Shown: positions 1 through 9,243, counted from the first letter of the stretch. The stretch is 64,000 nucleotides of DNA from RFPW01 sp040401595 (GCA_040401595.1 JBBAOE010000002.1:124001-188000), one strand, 5' to 3'. Numbers and translations are program-made. Notes: generated from the sequence alone by a model not told the origin.

Positions 1-2
1 AT

Positions 3-551
3 CCGGTCCGCAGCGGGCAGATTCTTTTCAATCGCGAGCGGATTGACGGACTGCCGGGGCACCTCATCGTTAAACGCGGAATCACCATGTGTCCGGAAGG
101 TCGCCAGGTATTTCCCGACATGTCAGTGCGGGAGAATCTGGAAATGGGTGCACATACCCGTGGGGATTCGAATCAGGAATTGGATCTTCAATCGATGTTT
201 GACCTCTTCCCCGTGCTGCGGCAACGGGAACGTCAACTCGCTGGAACGCTGTCGGGCGGCGAACAGGAAATGCTCGCGATTGGCCGTGCCCTGATGGCCA
301 AACCCAAGCTTTGTATTTTTGATGAACCCTCGCTGGGTCTGGCCCCAAAAGTGGTTGCGGAGGTGGAGCAAACGCTTCGGCAGATCAGGGCGATGGGGAC
401 AACGATTCTGCTGGTTGAGCAAAACGCGGCGATGGCACTACGTCTGGCAGATCGGGCCTATGTATTTGAAGCGGGCGAAGTGGTACTAGAAGGTACGGGC
501 ACGGCGCTGCAATCCAATCCGGAAGTGAGCAGAGCCTATCTTGGATATTAG
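3..551 (+). CDS. livF: Branched-chain amino acid-type ABC transporter ATP-binding protein LivF (5' truncated by window edge)
   Basis: The reading frame is open from the window edge, so the N-terminus with Walker A lies outside; 182 residues remain. Visible motifs are the ABC signature LSGGEQEMLAIGRAL, the Walker B LCIFDEPSLGLAP and the switch-like ILLVEQN, which together are typical of LivF, the second ATPase of HAAT-family importers. It would power uptake of branched-chain amino acids, amides or organic acids from the cytoplasmic side. It lies 36 bases before the binding-protein gene and runs into livJ-livH-livM. LivG is not visible and probably lies just upstream of the window. The family call is secure; the substrate is unknown. 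Confidence 0.93.
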   Translation, partial: PVRSGQILFNRERIDGLPGHLIVKRGITMCPEGRQVFPDMSVRENLEMGAHTRGDSNQELDLQSMFDLFPVLRQRERQLAGTLSGGEQEMLAIGRALMAKPKLCIFDEPSLGLAPKVVAEVEQTLRQIRAMGTTILLVEQNAAMALRLADRAYVFEAGEVVLEGTGTALQSNPEVSRAYLGY

Positions 552-572
552 AACGATGCACATAATTATTTT

Positions 573-587
573 TAGGAGGAGAACGCG
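573..587 (+). promoter_or_regulatory. Strong ribosome binding site of the livJ-like gene
   Basis: A TAGGAGG-type Shine-Dalgarno precedes the ATG at 588 with normal spacing. It is much stronger than those of the neighbouring genes, which fits the higher demand for a periplasmic binding protein. Confidence 0.6.
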
Positions 588-1850
588 ATGAACGATCAGA
601 TCCGGGCTAAGACCCAACAACACCCCAACGTTCGCTCGGTTCATCGAGCGGGGCGCGCCCTTGTTGTCACGATGCTGACGGGTCTGCTCGTTACGGCACA
701 TGCGGCAGACAAGGACTTGCTGATTGGCGTCAATGACGCACTGACGGGACCAGGTGCGGTCTATGGTTTGCCCCAGGCCAATGCCGTTGCGATGGCTGTG
801 GAGGAGATCAATGCCAAGGGCGGTATCAAGGCGGGGGCTGACGTCTACAAACTGAAAATTGTCAGTACCGACGACAAGGCCAATCCGACCGAAGCGACCA
901 ATAGCGTGCGCAAGTTGCTCGACCGAGATGGGGTCAAATATCTCGTGGGTTTTTGTTGCTCAGGCTCAACCAGCGCCGTCTCCTCATTTATCGGGAAGGA
1001 GAATGCGGTGATGCTGGTTGGCAATGCAGCTGAGCGTGCGATCACTGCGGCTGGCAATCCGAATCTATTCCGGACGCGACCACCGGCTGACTACACCGGG
1101 GCGGCGGCGGGTGTTTTTGTCGGCAAGCGCGGCGCGAAAAATATCGCGGTGATCGGGTCGCTCGACGTCTCGTTCTATACCCAGTATCTCGATGCATTTG
1201 AGCGGGAATTTGCCAAGTTTGGGGGCAAGATTGTTGCCAAAGAGACCTTCGGTTTGAAGGATCGAGACATGACGCCCCAACTCACCAAAGTCCGCTCGCT
1301 CAATCCCGATGCCTTGCTGGTTCTTGGTTACGTCGAGCCGGCCGCGTTCGTCTACCGGCAGTCGATCGAACTCGGCATGAAGTTACCCCGGTACGGTTTC
1401 ACCAGCGGCAGCGAAGAACAGTTCTTGAAGGTTGCTTCCAGCGAACAGATGGACGGGGTTTGGGATCTCCGACCGACCGAGCTGACCGTCGAGGCGCTCG
1501 ACGCCAATGCGAAAACTTATATCGCAAGTTACACCAAGAAGTTCGGTGTCCCTCCCTCGCCCAGTTCACCGTACGCCTACGATCAGGTGTATGTCTTGAA
1601 GGCGGCGATCGAGCGGGCAGGGAGCGCAGAGGACACGAAAAAGGTTCTGGACGAAATCCGTAAGCTGCCAGTCCCGAAGGAGGTCGTGATGAAATATCTG
1701 CCGACCGGGGGAACGATGTTCGATGTCAATGGTCAGGCCTACACCTCAAACGGTGCCTTTCAGTGGCAGAAAGGGAAGTGGGAGTACGTCTCGGATTTGC
1801 CATCCGATACGAAAACCTACTCGGACTATCTGCGCAGCCTGCGCAAGTAG
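588..1850 (+). CDS. Periplasmic substrate-binding protein, HAAT/LivJ-type
   Basis: This 420-residue protein starts with a basic stretch and a hydrophobic segment ending in AHA-AD, a signal peptide for export. The mature part begins KDLLIGVNDALTGPGAVYG, the usual opening of type I periplasmic binding proteins of branched-chain amino acid importers (peripla_BP_6), and continues with the VGFCCSGSTSAVSS ligand-loop region. It binds the solute and delivers it to LivH/LivM. It sits between livF and livH. The coupling to acyl-CoA genes downstream suggests the ligand may be an organic acid rather than an amino acid, which is an inference from context. Confidence 0.9.
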   Translation: MNDQIRAKTQQHPNVRSVHRAGRALVVTMLTGLLVTAHAADKDLLIGVNDALTGPGAVYGLPQANAVAMAVEEINAKGGIKAGADVYKLKIVSTDDKANPTEATNSVRKLLDRDGVKYLVGFCCSGSTSAVSSFIGKENAVMLVGNAAERAITAAGNPNLFRTRPPADYTGAAAGVFVGKRGAKNIAVIGSLDVSFYTQYLDAFEREFAKFGGKIVAKETFGLKDRDMTPQLTKVRSLNPDALLVLGYVEPAAFVYRQSIELGMKLPRYGFTSGSEEQFLKVASSEQMDGVWDLRPTELTVEALDANAKTYIASYTKKFGVPPSPSSPYAYDQVYVLKAAIERAGSAEDTKKVLDEIRKLPVPKEVVMKYLPTGGTMFDVNGQAYTSNGAFQWQKGKWEYVSDLPSDTKTYSDYLRSLRK

Positions 1851-1903
1851 GGTCCCTGGGATGATCGTCAATATCCGGATCGTTGGCTGGTGCGGTTGTT
1901 GTT

Positions 1904-2761
1904 GTGCTTGAGATTGTCCAGCAGATATTGAATGGCCTGGCGATCGGGGCGGTCTACACCCTGATCGCCCTCGGCTTGACGGTCGTGTTTGGCATTTTGG
2001 GCATCGCGCATTTTGCCCATGGCTCGGTCGCTATGCTCGGTGGCTATCTCACGTTTGCGGTTATGGAACGCTGGGGATTGCCGTTTTTCGTTTCAATGGC
2101 CCTGGCCATGATCGCAGGGGTGTTGGCGGGTTTATTGATCGAGCGCCTGGCCTATCGCCCGGTGCGCGATGCGCCGCATATCAATGCATTCATCATCGCG
2201 CTGGGACTGACGATGATGGTCGAGGGTTTCAACCTCCTGGCATTCGGTGCGGACCAGGTCGTCATCCAGACGCCCTATCGCGCCGTGTTCAATGTCGGGG
2301 GGATTGCAGTGGCCGAATTGCGGGTGATCGTCATCCTCACGGCCTTCAGTCTGATCGGGATCACGGCACTGTTGATCCGGAAGACAAAGACGGGTAAGGC
2401 GATCCGGGCCGTCGCACAAAACCGGAACGCTGCGATTTTGATGGGCGTCAACGTGGAGCGGATCTCCCAGGTTGTGTTCGGAATTTCGTCCGCGCTCGGC
2501 GTGGCGGCTGGCGCATTGATTGGGGCGTTGCTTGCGATCGCCCCGGGCGTGGGGGAGAGCCTCGCTGTCAAGGGATTCGCTGTTCTGATTCTCGGCGGAC
2601 TGGGTTCGGTACCCGGCGCCGTGCTGGGGGGGGTGATTCTTGGTATCAGCGAAGCGTTGGCGGCCGGATTTATTTCATCGGCCTACAAGGATGTGATTGC
2701 GTTTCTGGTCATGATTGGCGTGTTGCTCCTCAGACCTGAAGGGCTACTGGGTAAGCGATGA
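1904..2761 (+). CDS. livH: ABC transporter permease LivH
   Basis: Integral membrane permease of about 285 residues with the family's N-terminal pattern (QQILNGLAIGAVYTLIALG) and the conserved EAA-like loop near GLGSVPGAVLGGVILG. There is no ATG at the front: candidates are TTG at 1883 and GTG at 1904. I chose GTG because it gives MLEIVQQ, matching the usual LivH start. The stop overlaps the livM start (ATGA). It forms the membrane channel with LivM. Confidence 0.92.
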   Translation: MLEIVQQILNGLAIGAVYTLIALGLTVVFGILGIAHFAHGSVAMLGGYLTFAVMERWGLPFFVSMALAMIAGVLAGLLIERLAYRPVRDAPHINAFIIALGLTMMVEGFNLLAFGADQVVIQTPYRAVFNVGGIAVAELRVIVILTAFSLIGITALLIRKTKTGKAIRAVAQNRNAAILMGVNVERISQVVFGISSALGVAAGALIGALLAIAPGVGESLAVKGFAVLILGGLGSVPGAVLGGVILGISEALAAGFISSAYKDVIAFLVMIGVLLLRPEGLLGKR

Positions 2762-3756
2762 ATCAGCTCCCGATGTCCTGGCTCAAGGGGTTGGGTGTTT
2801 GCATCGCCCTGATCGGTTTTCTGGCCGTGCCCACCTGGCTGACGCTGCCGTATTTTCTCCACTTGTTTATTCTCGCCCTGATCTGGACCATCCTCGCGCA
2901 GGGCCAGAATCTGATCCAGGGATTCGTGGGCTATGTTTCGATCGCCCAGGCCGGATTCATGGGGGTGGGTGCGTACTTCTCTACCCTGGTGAGCGTCAAT
3001 TTGGGCTGGCCAGTCTGGTGTTCGATTGGTTTGACCCCGCTTTTTACCGGGCTGATCTCTCTTCTCGTGGGTTATCCCAGCTTGCGGGTCAAGGGGCATT
3101 ACTTCGCCATCGTGACGCTGGCCTACAACATGGTCATTTTCACCATCCTGATGACCTGGAAGTCGCTGACTGGTGGCGAGGCAGGGATTCCGAATGTACC
3201 CAGACCCGTTGCGATCGAATGGTTTGGGATGGCCATCAATTTTGAAGGCCGTAGCAATCCGAATTACTACTTTCTAGTCCTGGGTCTGGCCGTCATCGCG
3301 ACCGGACTGTGTTGGTTGATCCTGCACTCTCGCGTTGGCCGGACACTTCTAGCCATACGACAAAACGAGCTGCTTGCGGAGTCGGTGGGTGTCCGGGTCT
3401 GGCGCTACAAGCTGTTTGCCTTCGTACTCAGTGCCAGTTTTGCCGGCTTGGCTGGGGCCCTGTACGCCCACTACATCGGATTTTTGAATCCTGATCCGTT
3501 CGGGGTTGATCAATCGCTGAACGCCATTCTGGCGGTCATTCTGGGTGGGAGTGGAACCCTCGCCGGACCGGTCGTCGGATCGTTCGCCGTGGTGCTGCTT
3601 CCCGAGTATCTGCGGATCGCGGACAGCTATCGATTGATTACCTACGGTTTCATCTTGGTACTTGCGACGATTTTTTTACCTCGGGGTTTAGTACCCGTGC
3701 TGGGTGCTGCCATCGGAGCGGGGCTGCGCCGCCTGGGAGTGGTTCGCCATGGATGA
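2758..3756 (+). CDS. livM: ABC transporter permease LivM
   Basis: A 332-residue multi-pass membrane protein with the LivM signature region GYVSIAQAGFMGVGAYFS and the loop LGGSGTLAGPVVGSF. It is the second permease subunit of the HAAT importer. It overlaps livH by four bases (ATGA), so translation is probably coupled, and it overlaps the next gene by eight bases. Length is normal. Confidence 0.93.
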   Translation: MNQLPMSWLKGLGVCIALIGFLAVPTWLTLPYFLHLFILALIWTILAQGQNLIQGFVGYVSIAQAGFMGVGAYFSTLVSVNLGWPVWCSIGLTPLFTGLISLLVGYPSLRVKGHYFAIVTLAYNMVIFTILMTWKSLTGGEAGIPNVPRPVAIEWFGMAINFEGRSNPNYYFLVLGLAVIATGLCWLILHSRVGRTLLAIRQNELLAESVGVRVWRYKLFAFVLSASFAGLAGALYAHYIGFLNPDPFGVDQSLNAILAVILGGSGTLAGPVVGSFAVVLLPEYLRIADSYRLITYGFILVLATIFLPRGLVPVLGAAIGAGLRRLGVVRHG

Positions 3757-4888
3757 ACTGCGCTGGTCGCCAGCGGAGACGGCGTTTCTGGAGCGAACTC
3801 GCGAATTCGCCCAAGCTCAGGTAGCGCCCCGGGCCAGTGCCTGGGTTCGAAACCGACAGAGTTGTCGTGATCTGCTGCCGGCCGCGTCGCGCGTTGGCAT
3901 TCTTGGCCTGCGCGTGCCCATCGAAATGGGGGGTCTTGGGTTATCCCTGCGCTGCCAAATGGAGGCCTTGCGCCTGTTGGCACAGGCCGATTTTGGCGTT
4001 GCCATGGCGCTGATCAACGCCCATAACGTGGCCGAGCAGATCTCGCGCCTTGCCACCCCCGAAGTCCGAGACCGCCTCCTTCCTGGGCTGTTGGCCGGAC
4101 ACGATGCGGGTTGTACGGCAATCACGGAAATTGAGGCTGGCTCTGACGTGGCGTCTATTCAGACCCGCGCTATCCCGGACTCAACAGGTTGGCAGGTTGA
4201 CGGTACCAAGGCATGGGTGATCAACGCGCAATATGCGACGAAGATCATTGTGTATGCCCAGACCTCGCTGGAACGGGGAACAGGGGGGATTGCCGCGTTT
4301 CTGATCGAATCGGATCAAGCCGGTTTTCGTCGTCGCGATGACTCTCCAGACCCTGGGATTTCCTCAATGGGGGTCGGAGGGTTGGTATTGGAGGGCTATG
4401 CCTGCCCCCCTGAATGTTTGATTGCAGGTCCGGGCCTCGCGATGCGGGACATCCTGGGTGCCATCAATGTGGCTCGAATTTACGTTGCGGCCATGTGCTG
4501 TGGCATGGTCGAAGACTGTTTGCAGCGTGCTGCAGATTATGGGATGTCGCGTCGTACCTTCGGGGCCCGGTTGCATGATCATCAGGGCTGGCGTTGGACC
4601 TTGGCGGATGCCGAGATCGAGCTCGATGCCTTGCGCCTGATGATCGCCCGCGCGGCGCAGCGCGCGGATCATGGTCAGGACGTCCGCAGTGAAGCCGCAC
4701 GTGCGAAGGTGTTTGCCACCCGGATGGCGTCCCGGCATATTCCAGCGTTGATGCATGCCGTTGGCGCGCAGGCTTTTTCGGAAGCATTGCCCTTCGCCCG
4801 ACATCTGTTGGCCGCACAGGTGGCCGGTCTCGTCGATGGTTCGACGGAAATGTTGCTCGAGCGGATCTCTCGCGACCTGCGCGCCTGA
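3749..4888 (+). CDS. Acyl-CoA dehydrogenase family protein
   Basis: FAD-dependent alpha,beta-desaturation of an acyl-CoA is the expected reaction. The 379-residue protein shows the family order: an N-terminal helical domain (LERTREFAQ), a middle beta domain with AITEIEAGSDVASIQT, and a C-terminal helical domain ending in AGLVDGSTEMLLERISRDL. The start is the ATG at 3749, inside the last codons of livM; a longer reading from 3704 only reads livM out of frame. Co-transcription with the transporter and with an acyl-CoA ligase points to catabolism of an imported carboxylic acid. The exact substrate cannot be read from the sequence. Confidence 0.9.
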   Translation: MDELRWSPAETAFLERTREFAQAQVAPRASAWVRNRQSCRDLLPAASRVGILGLRVPIEMGGLGLSLRCQMEALRLLAQADFGVAMALINAHNVAEQISRLATPEVRDRLLPGLLAGHDAGCTAITEIEAGSDVASIQTRAIPDSTGWQVDGTKAWVINAQYATKIIVYAQTSLERGTGGIAAFLIESDQAGFRRRDDSPDPGISSMGVGGLVLEGYACPPECLIAGPGLAMRDILGAINVARIYVAAMCCGMVEDCLQRAADYGMSRRTFGARLHDHQGWRWTLADAEIELDALRLMIARAAQRADHGQDVRSEAARAKVFATRMASRHIPALMHAVGAQAFSEALPFARHLLAAQVAGLVDGSTEMLLERISRDLRA

Positions 4889-4921
4889 AACGATTTGAAT
4901 CACTCTCAGCAAGGATCAACC

Positions 4922-5935
4922 ATGCGTGTTTTCCAGATTGAAGGCGAATGGGGGATGGACCATCTTCGGCTTTCTGAGCGGCCAGTGCCAACGCCCGGTC
5001 CGGGTGAGGTGCTGATTCAGATGGCGGCTTCTTCATTGAATTACCGGGACCTGGTCGTTCCAAATCGTGGCTACGGAAGTCATACGGGAACCCTGCCGCT
5101 GATTCCGGTCTCTGACGGGATGGGGGTTGTCGTGGAGATTGGTCAAGGCGTACGGAGGGTCGCGGTCGGCGATCGTGTCTGTCCGACTTACTTCCAGAAC
5201 TGGATTGCCGGCGAACCGGATCTGGAGCGATTGACGCAGTCCCTGGGTGGCCCGATTGACGGCACCATGGCGCAATTCATGTGTTTATCGGAACAAGGCG
5301 TCGTCAAAATTCCGGCGGCATATTCCGATCTTGAGGCAGCAACATTGCCTTGTGCGGCGCTGACCGCCTGGAATGCCATCCACAGCGCAACCAGTCTTCG
5401 AGCGGGCGACAAGGTGCTGATCCAGGGATGTGGGGGCGTCGCACTATTCGCGGTGCAGTTTGCCCGACTGCTTGGCGCCCACGTCACGGTCATTTCCTCC
5501 AGCGAAGAGCGGATGGAGAAGGTGCGTGCGCTGGGAGCACACCATACGATCAATTACCGGGCTTATCCGGAATGGGCGAAAGCCACGAGAGAGATTACCC
5601 AGGGTCGCGGTTATGACTTGATCGTCGAACTGGGTGGCGAAAAAACCCTCCCGCAGTCGCTTCGTTGCATCCGACCCGGGGGCACGATCGCCATGATCGG
5701 CATCCTTTCGGGTTCGAGTATGGAAACCTCACTGGGATACGTGATCACGCGTCAAGTGCGCTTGCAGGGGGTAACGGTCGGTCACCGCGATGGTTTCGAA
5801 GCGATGGTGCGTGCAATTGATCTGCATCAGATCAAGCCCGTCATCGATCGGGTCTTTGCGTTCGAGGAACTGAAGGAAGCCTTTGATTACCTCAAAAGCG
5901 GTGCCCAGTTCGGAAAAATCTGTCTCCAACACTGA
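4922..5935 (+). CDS. MDR-family NAD(P)-dependent alcohol dehydrogenase / quinone-oxidoreductase-like protein
   Basis: Medium-chain dehydrogenase/reductase of 337 residues. The N-terminal GroES-like domain contains SLNYRDLVVPNRGYG and the Rossmann domain contains VLIQGCGGVALFAVQFARL. No clear structural-zinc cysteine cluster is present, so it is closer to the zinc-free quinone reductase/enoyl reductase side of the family. The ATG at 4922 is preceded by AAGGA; the in-frame TTG at 4895 is less likely. It lies between acyl-CoA dehydrogenase and ligase genes, so a role in the same oxidation pathway is inferred. Confidence 0.85.
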   Translation: MRVFQIEGEWGMDHLRLSERPVPTPGPGEVLIQMAASSLNYRDLVVPNRGYGSHTGTLPLIPVSDGMGVVVEIGQGVRRVAVGDRVCPTYFQNWIAGEPDLERLTQSLGGPIDGTMAQFMCLSEQGVVKIPAAYSDLEAATLPCAALTAWNAIHSATSLRAGDKVLIQGCGGVALFAVQFARLLGAHVTVISSSEERMEKVRALGAHHTINYRAYPEWAKATREITQGRGYDLIVELGGEKTLPQSLRCIRPGGTIAMIGILSGSSMETSLGYVITRQVRLQGVTVGHRDGFEAMVRAIDLHQIKPVIDRVFAFEELKEAFDYLKSGAQFGKICLQH

Positions 5936-5964
5936 TCCAAATTCAGCGCATGGCGTGACAACTG

Positions 5965-7485
5965 ATGCTGTTCCCGCTCCAACCCGTTGTTCCAGACCCC
6001 CAAAAGGTGGCGATCCAGATCTGCGAGACTGGCGATCAAGTCACTTTCGCCCAACTTGAACAGAGCGCGAATCGGGTCGCCAGGGTCTTGCGTTCACTCG
6101 GTATTCAGCGCGGTGACCATGTGGCGCTTTTGTTGCCCAATGGGCTTGATTTCCTGCAGGCCTGTTTTGGTCTGGATCGGGCTGGGGTTTATTACACGAC
6201 GATCAATACGCGGCTGACGCTCGCCGAGATCGTGCATATCCTTCAGGACTGTGATGCCCGCTTGTTCCTGCTGGATTCCCGACTCGATATCGTGCAGGAC
6301 GGTTTGAAAGAGAGACTGTCTGATCAGGTGTTGAAGTTTTGTGTCGGGGAATCGTTGCCGGGTTTTAGCGACTGGGAGGCTGAACTCAGAGCCGCTTCAG
6401 ATGTCCCAGTCGAGGATGCCGCGCAGGGCCTCGACATGTTGTATTCCTCGGGCACGACCGGTACGCCAAAGGGAGTGAAGTGGCCCCTGGTTCATCGACC
6501 GGCAGGCGAACGGACCATGTTGGTTGACCTCTTGCAACCCTTGTTCTCGTACGATGAACACACGCGGTATCTATCGCCGGCACCCCTGTATCACGCCGCT
6601 CCCCTGAGGCACTGTATGACCGTCGTCAAGCTCGGCGGCACGATTTATGTCATGCAGCATTTCGATGCGGAACGTTCACTGGCCTGGATCGATACTTTTA
6701 AAATCACCCATGCTCAGTGGGTGCCCACTATGTTTGTGCGTCTCCTGAAACTGCCAGAGGAGAAACGCCTTCAATTTGATTTGTCCTCACTGAACATGGC
6801 TTTGCACGCTGCAGCACCTTGTCCGGTGGAAGTCAAACACCGGATGCTCGCGTGGTGGGGAAATGTTATTCATGAGTATTATGCTGGCACTGAGAACAAT
6901 GGGTTCTGTGCCATCACGCCGGATGAATGGTTGAGGCATCCCGGATCGGTGGGTCGGGCGCGGCAGGGGCGTCTGCACATCTGTGATGACCAGGGGGATG
7001 AGTTGCCCGCTGGGGAGACTGGATTGGTCTACTTCTCGGATGGGCCTGAATTTTCGTATCACAAGGACCCTGAGAAAACCGCGCAAAGTCGAAACGCTCT
7101 TGGATGGTCAACCTTGGGAGATATTGGATATCTCGACCCTGAGGGTTTTTTGTATCTGGTGGATCGAAAGGCGTTCATGATCATTTCTGGCGGGATCAAT
7201 ATCTATCCGCAGGAAGTTGAGAACGTATTGATCGATCATCCGAAGGTGCTCGACGTCGCAGTGGTCGGGGTTCCAGATGAGGACCTGGGTGAGTCGGTCA
7301 AGGCGGTGGTACAGCTGGTCGATCCCCTTGAAGCGAACGCTGCGTTGTCGGAAGAGCTCATCGCTTTTTGTCGACAACGGCTGGCGTCGTTTAAGTGTCC
7401 CAGAAGTGTCGACTTTGACCCTGCATTGCCCCGGCACCCGACTGGGAAGCTCTACAAACAGCGTGTTCGCGATCGGTATCGTTGA
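5965..7485 (+). CDS. AMP-dependent acyl-CoA synthetase/ligase
   Basis: This 506-residue ANL-superfamily enzyme activates a carboxylic acid to its acyl-CoA through an acyl-adenylate. Motifs seen are the P-loop-like YSSGTTGTPKGVKWP (near residue 155), HEYYAGTE, the hinge region GDIGYLDPEGFLYLVDR and the C-terminal lysine motif PTGKLYKQ. It ends the liv-linked operon, 29 bases after the oxidoreductase. Together with the dehydrogenase it makes a short import, CoA-activation and oxidation route. Fatty acyl versus aromatic acid specificity cannot be decided here. Confidence 0.9.
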   Translation: MLFPLQPVVPDPQKVAIQICETGDQVTFAQLEQSANRVARVLRSLGIQRGDHVALLLPNGLDFLQACFGLDRAGVYYTTINTRLTLAEIVHILQDCDARLFLLDSRLDIVQDGLKERLSDQVLKFCVGESLPGFSDWEAELRAASDVPVEDAAQGLDMLYSSGTTGTPKGVKWPLVHRPAGERTMLVDLLQPLFSYDEHTRYLSPAPLYHAAPLRHCMTVVKLGGTIYVMQHFDAERSLAWIDTFKITHAQWVPTMFVRLLKLPEEKRLQFDLSSLNMALHAAAPCPVEVKHRMLAWWGNVIHEYYAGTENNGFCAITPDEWLRHPGSVGRARQGRLHICDDQGDELPAGETGLVYFSDGPEFSYHKDPEKTAQSRNALGWSTLGDIGYLDPEGFLYLVDRKAFMIISGGINIYPQEVENVLIDHPKVLDVAVVGVPDEDLGESVKAVVQLVDPLEANAALSEELIAFCRQRLASFKCPRSVDFDPALPRHPTGKLYKQRVRDRYR

Positions 7486-7488
7486 GGC

Positions 7489-7695
7489 TCACGTACCGGT
7501 CGAATAACCGCCGCCGACCAGCACCCTTCCGGCTGGGAGCAAGGTGGCTGAATGACCTGCGCGAGCCGTGTTCATCGAGCCGTTGATAGCTCAGGTGTTG
7601 GCGGCTGCGGCGACCCGTGCGGCGAGGAGTGTGATCATGACCGCGAGCGCCCAAAGAGCCCAGCGCGATTTTGGTGAACGTTGGGGGGATTGCAT
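7489..7695 (-). pseudogene. Remnant of a secreted kelch-repeat protein gene
   Basis: Reading the minus strand from ATG at 7695 (preceded by TGAGGTG) gives a 34-residue signal peptide: a basic start, then WALWALAVMITLLAARVAAA, then a TGA stop at 7593-7591. The same frame continues with a classic kelch blade start, ARAGHSATLLPAGRVLVGGG, and stops again at 7491-7489, right against the end of the acyl-CoA ligase gene. Such signal-peptide plus kelch/galactose-oxidase-like proteins normally run for hundreds of residues. Here only the first blade is left, so I read it as a truncated, nonsense-interrupted gene. Confidence 0.7.
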
Positions 7696-7807
7696 GGTCG
7701 GCACCTCAGCAGGTCACGATACTTTGGTTTGATGGTCTATCTCGACCCGAATCGAAGAGCCTAACTCGTGCCTACCCGGAGTTGCTTGACCTGTGTGGGC
7801 GACCGAT

Positions 7808-8272
7808 TCACTCGATCAGGTAACCGTAGTATTTGAGGATCGCTTCGCCGCAGGTTTCCAGACTGTTGATGTCATCAATCCAGATCTCGCCCATCTCCAA
7901 ATAGTCCATCGCTGTTTCAGGCTGCTCTTGTATCGGGGTCAATTTGAGGTTTGGCAGCACCTGGCTCCATGTGAAATTGGCTAGGGATCGCGTGCCAGAA
8001 ATTTGTTCGATCACGGCTGGCGAAAAACGAAACTGGTTAAAAAAATAAAACCCGGGACGGTCCTGAATCTGTTGTTGGCTACCTGACTCGAATTGCACTT
8101 CCCCTGAGGAGACTCTGGCCATCTGGCTTTGGAGAGTGACCATGATGAAGTCTGTAATTGAGCTGTCCGCCGCAATTAATCCCCCATAGGATTTACGGGT
8201 TAACTGCTTAAGCAGTATCTTGATCTGATCAATGTTCACGGTCGGTCCTTTGGAAGTTTTAGCTCGACTCAT
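7808..8272 (-). CDS. Hypothetical protein, AT-richer orphan
   Basis: A 154-residue soluble protein that I do not recognise. It has no signal peptide or membrane segment. Its middle is aromatic and glutamine-rich (SGSQQQIQDRPGFYFFNQF) and the C-terminus is acidic, ending YYGYLIE. Base composition is visibly lower in GC than all neighbours, and it sits between a decayed gene and a phzF-like gene, so recent acquisition is plausible. The start could be the ATG at 8272 or an in-frame GTG eleven codons later. Coding status is supported by the uninterrupted frame and plausible composition only. Confidence 0.6.
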   Translation of the reverse strand: MSRAKTSKGPTVNIDQIKILLKQLTRKSYGGLIAADSSITDFIMVTLQSQMARVSSGEVQFESGSQQQIQDRPGFYFFNQFRFSPAVIEQISGTRSLANFTWSQVLPNLKLTPIQEQPETAMDYLEMGEIWIDDINSLETCGEAILKYYGYLIE

Positions 8273-8349
8273 CCTGCAGGGTTTCGACCCTGGTGATACT
8301 CAGGAAGCGATGCCCTGCATACCCAACCGCGCAATGTGGGCGAACGGTA

Positions 8350-9210
8350 CTAAATCAGGAGGCGACCATCGACACAGGTCACACTCTGACCGCCAATCCA
8401 GATCTCCCCGTCCGCACGTTCCACGTAGACCCGTCCCGCGCGTCCGAGGGCGGTGCCTTGGCTCGCAACGTAACTTGGTGGCGCATGGCCAGCACCGATC
8501 AGCCATTGGGCCAGCCCCGCATTCAGACTGCCCGTGACAGGGTCTTCCACCATCCCGCTGTTACCCGGGAAGAAGGCGCGTACTTCAAATGCGATGTTCT
8601 CCTCGTTGGACGGGCCCACGACCCCGACCTTGCCGCGGGGTCCCACCACGCCGATGTCCAGGCCAGCCAGAATCGATGCATCGGGTACCAGGGCCAGAAC
8701 GTGGTCAGCTGAACGCAGCATGACGCCGCGCCAGCTCGGGCCATTGTCGCACCAGGCATGATCGATGATGTCGTTTCGGGATACACCCAATCCGCGCGCG
8801 ATCAGTGCGACGTCGGTCTCCTCCAATGGGCCGTGGCGTCGTAGCGGTGGCGCCGCAAAGGCCAGGCGATCGCCTTCGCGGCGGATTTTAACGAGGCCCA
8901 CCCCACACTCCTGAAGGATGGTTTTCCCCTTCGGCACGCCTCCCGCTTCGAGCCAGGCATGGCAGGCGCCCAACGTGGGATGACCGGCAAAGGGCAATTC
9001 GCGGCCAGGACAAAATATGCGGACCCGATAATCCGCCGCGCCATCCAAGGGTGGCAGGACGAATGTCGCCTCGGACAAGTTGGTCCAGTTGGTCAACCGC
9101 TGCATCTCGGCTTCGGTCAATCCGGCCGCGTCCAGAATCACTGCAAGGGGGTTTCCCCGGTAGGGTACAGCAGTGAAAACGTCGACTTGCTTGAATGGTC
9201 TCGTGCGCAT
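8350..9210 (-). CDS. PhzF family isomerase/epimerase
   Basis: A 286-residue protein beginning RPFKQVDVFTAVPYRGNPLAV, the hallmark opening of PhzF/YddE proteins, with the diaminopimelate-epimerase-like fold. Further motifs are NLSEATFVLPP, carrying the conserved glutamate used as the acid/base in PhzF, GRELPFAGHPTLG, and EDPVTGSLNAGLAQWL near the C-terminus. Members isomerise small acids. No phenazine genes are nearby, so this is a general PhzF-like enzyme of unknown substrate. It follows the M20 peptidase gene by about 30 bases on the same strand. Confidence 0.92.
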   Translation of the reverse strand: MRTRPFKQVDVFTAVPYRGNPLAVILDAAGLTEAEMQRLTNWTNLSEATFVLPPLDGAADYRVRIFCPGRELPFAGHPTLGACHAWLEAGGVPKGKTILQECGVGLVKIRREGDRLAFAAPPLRRHGPLEETDVALIARGLGVSRNDIIDHAWCDNGPSWRGVMLRSADHVLALVPDASILAGLDIGVVGPRGKVGVVGPSNEENIAFEVRAFFPGNSGMVEDPVTGSLNAGLAQWLIGAGHAPPSYVASQGTALGRAGRVYVERADGEIWIGGQSVTCVDGRLLI

Positions 9211-9243
9211 CGTCAGGCGATACCAGTCTTCAGAAATAACCGC

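Noticed and set aside
8273..8349. Possible tRNA-like fold around a GGGTTTCGACCC stretch
   Set aside because: No cloverleaf or acceptor stem could be built; it is just a short GC-rich hairpin.
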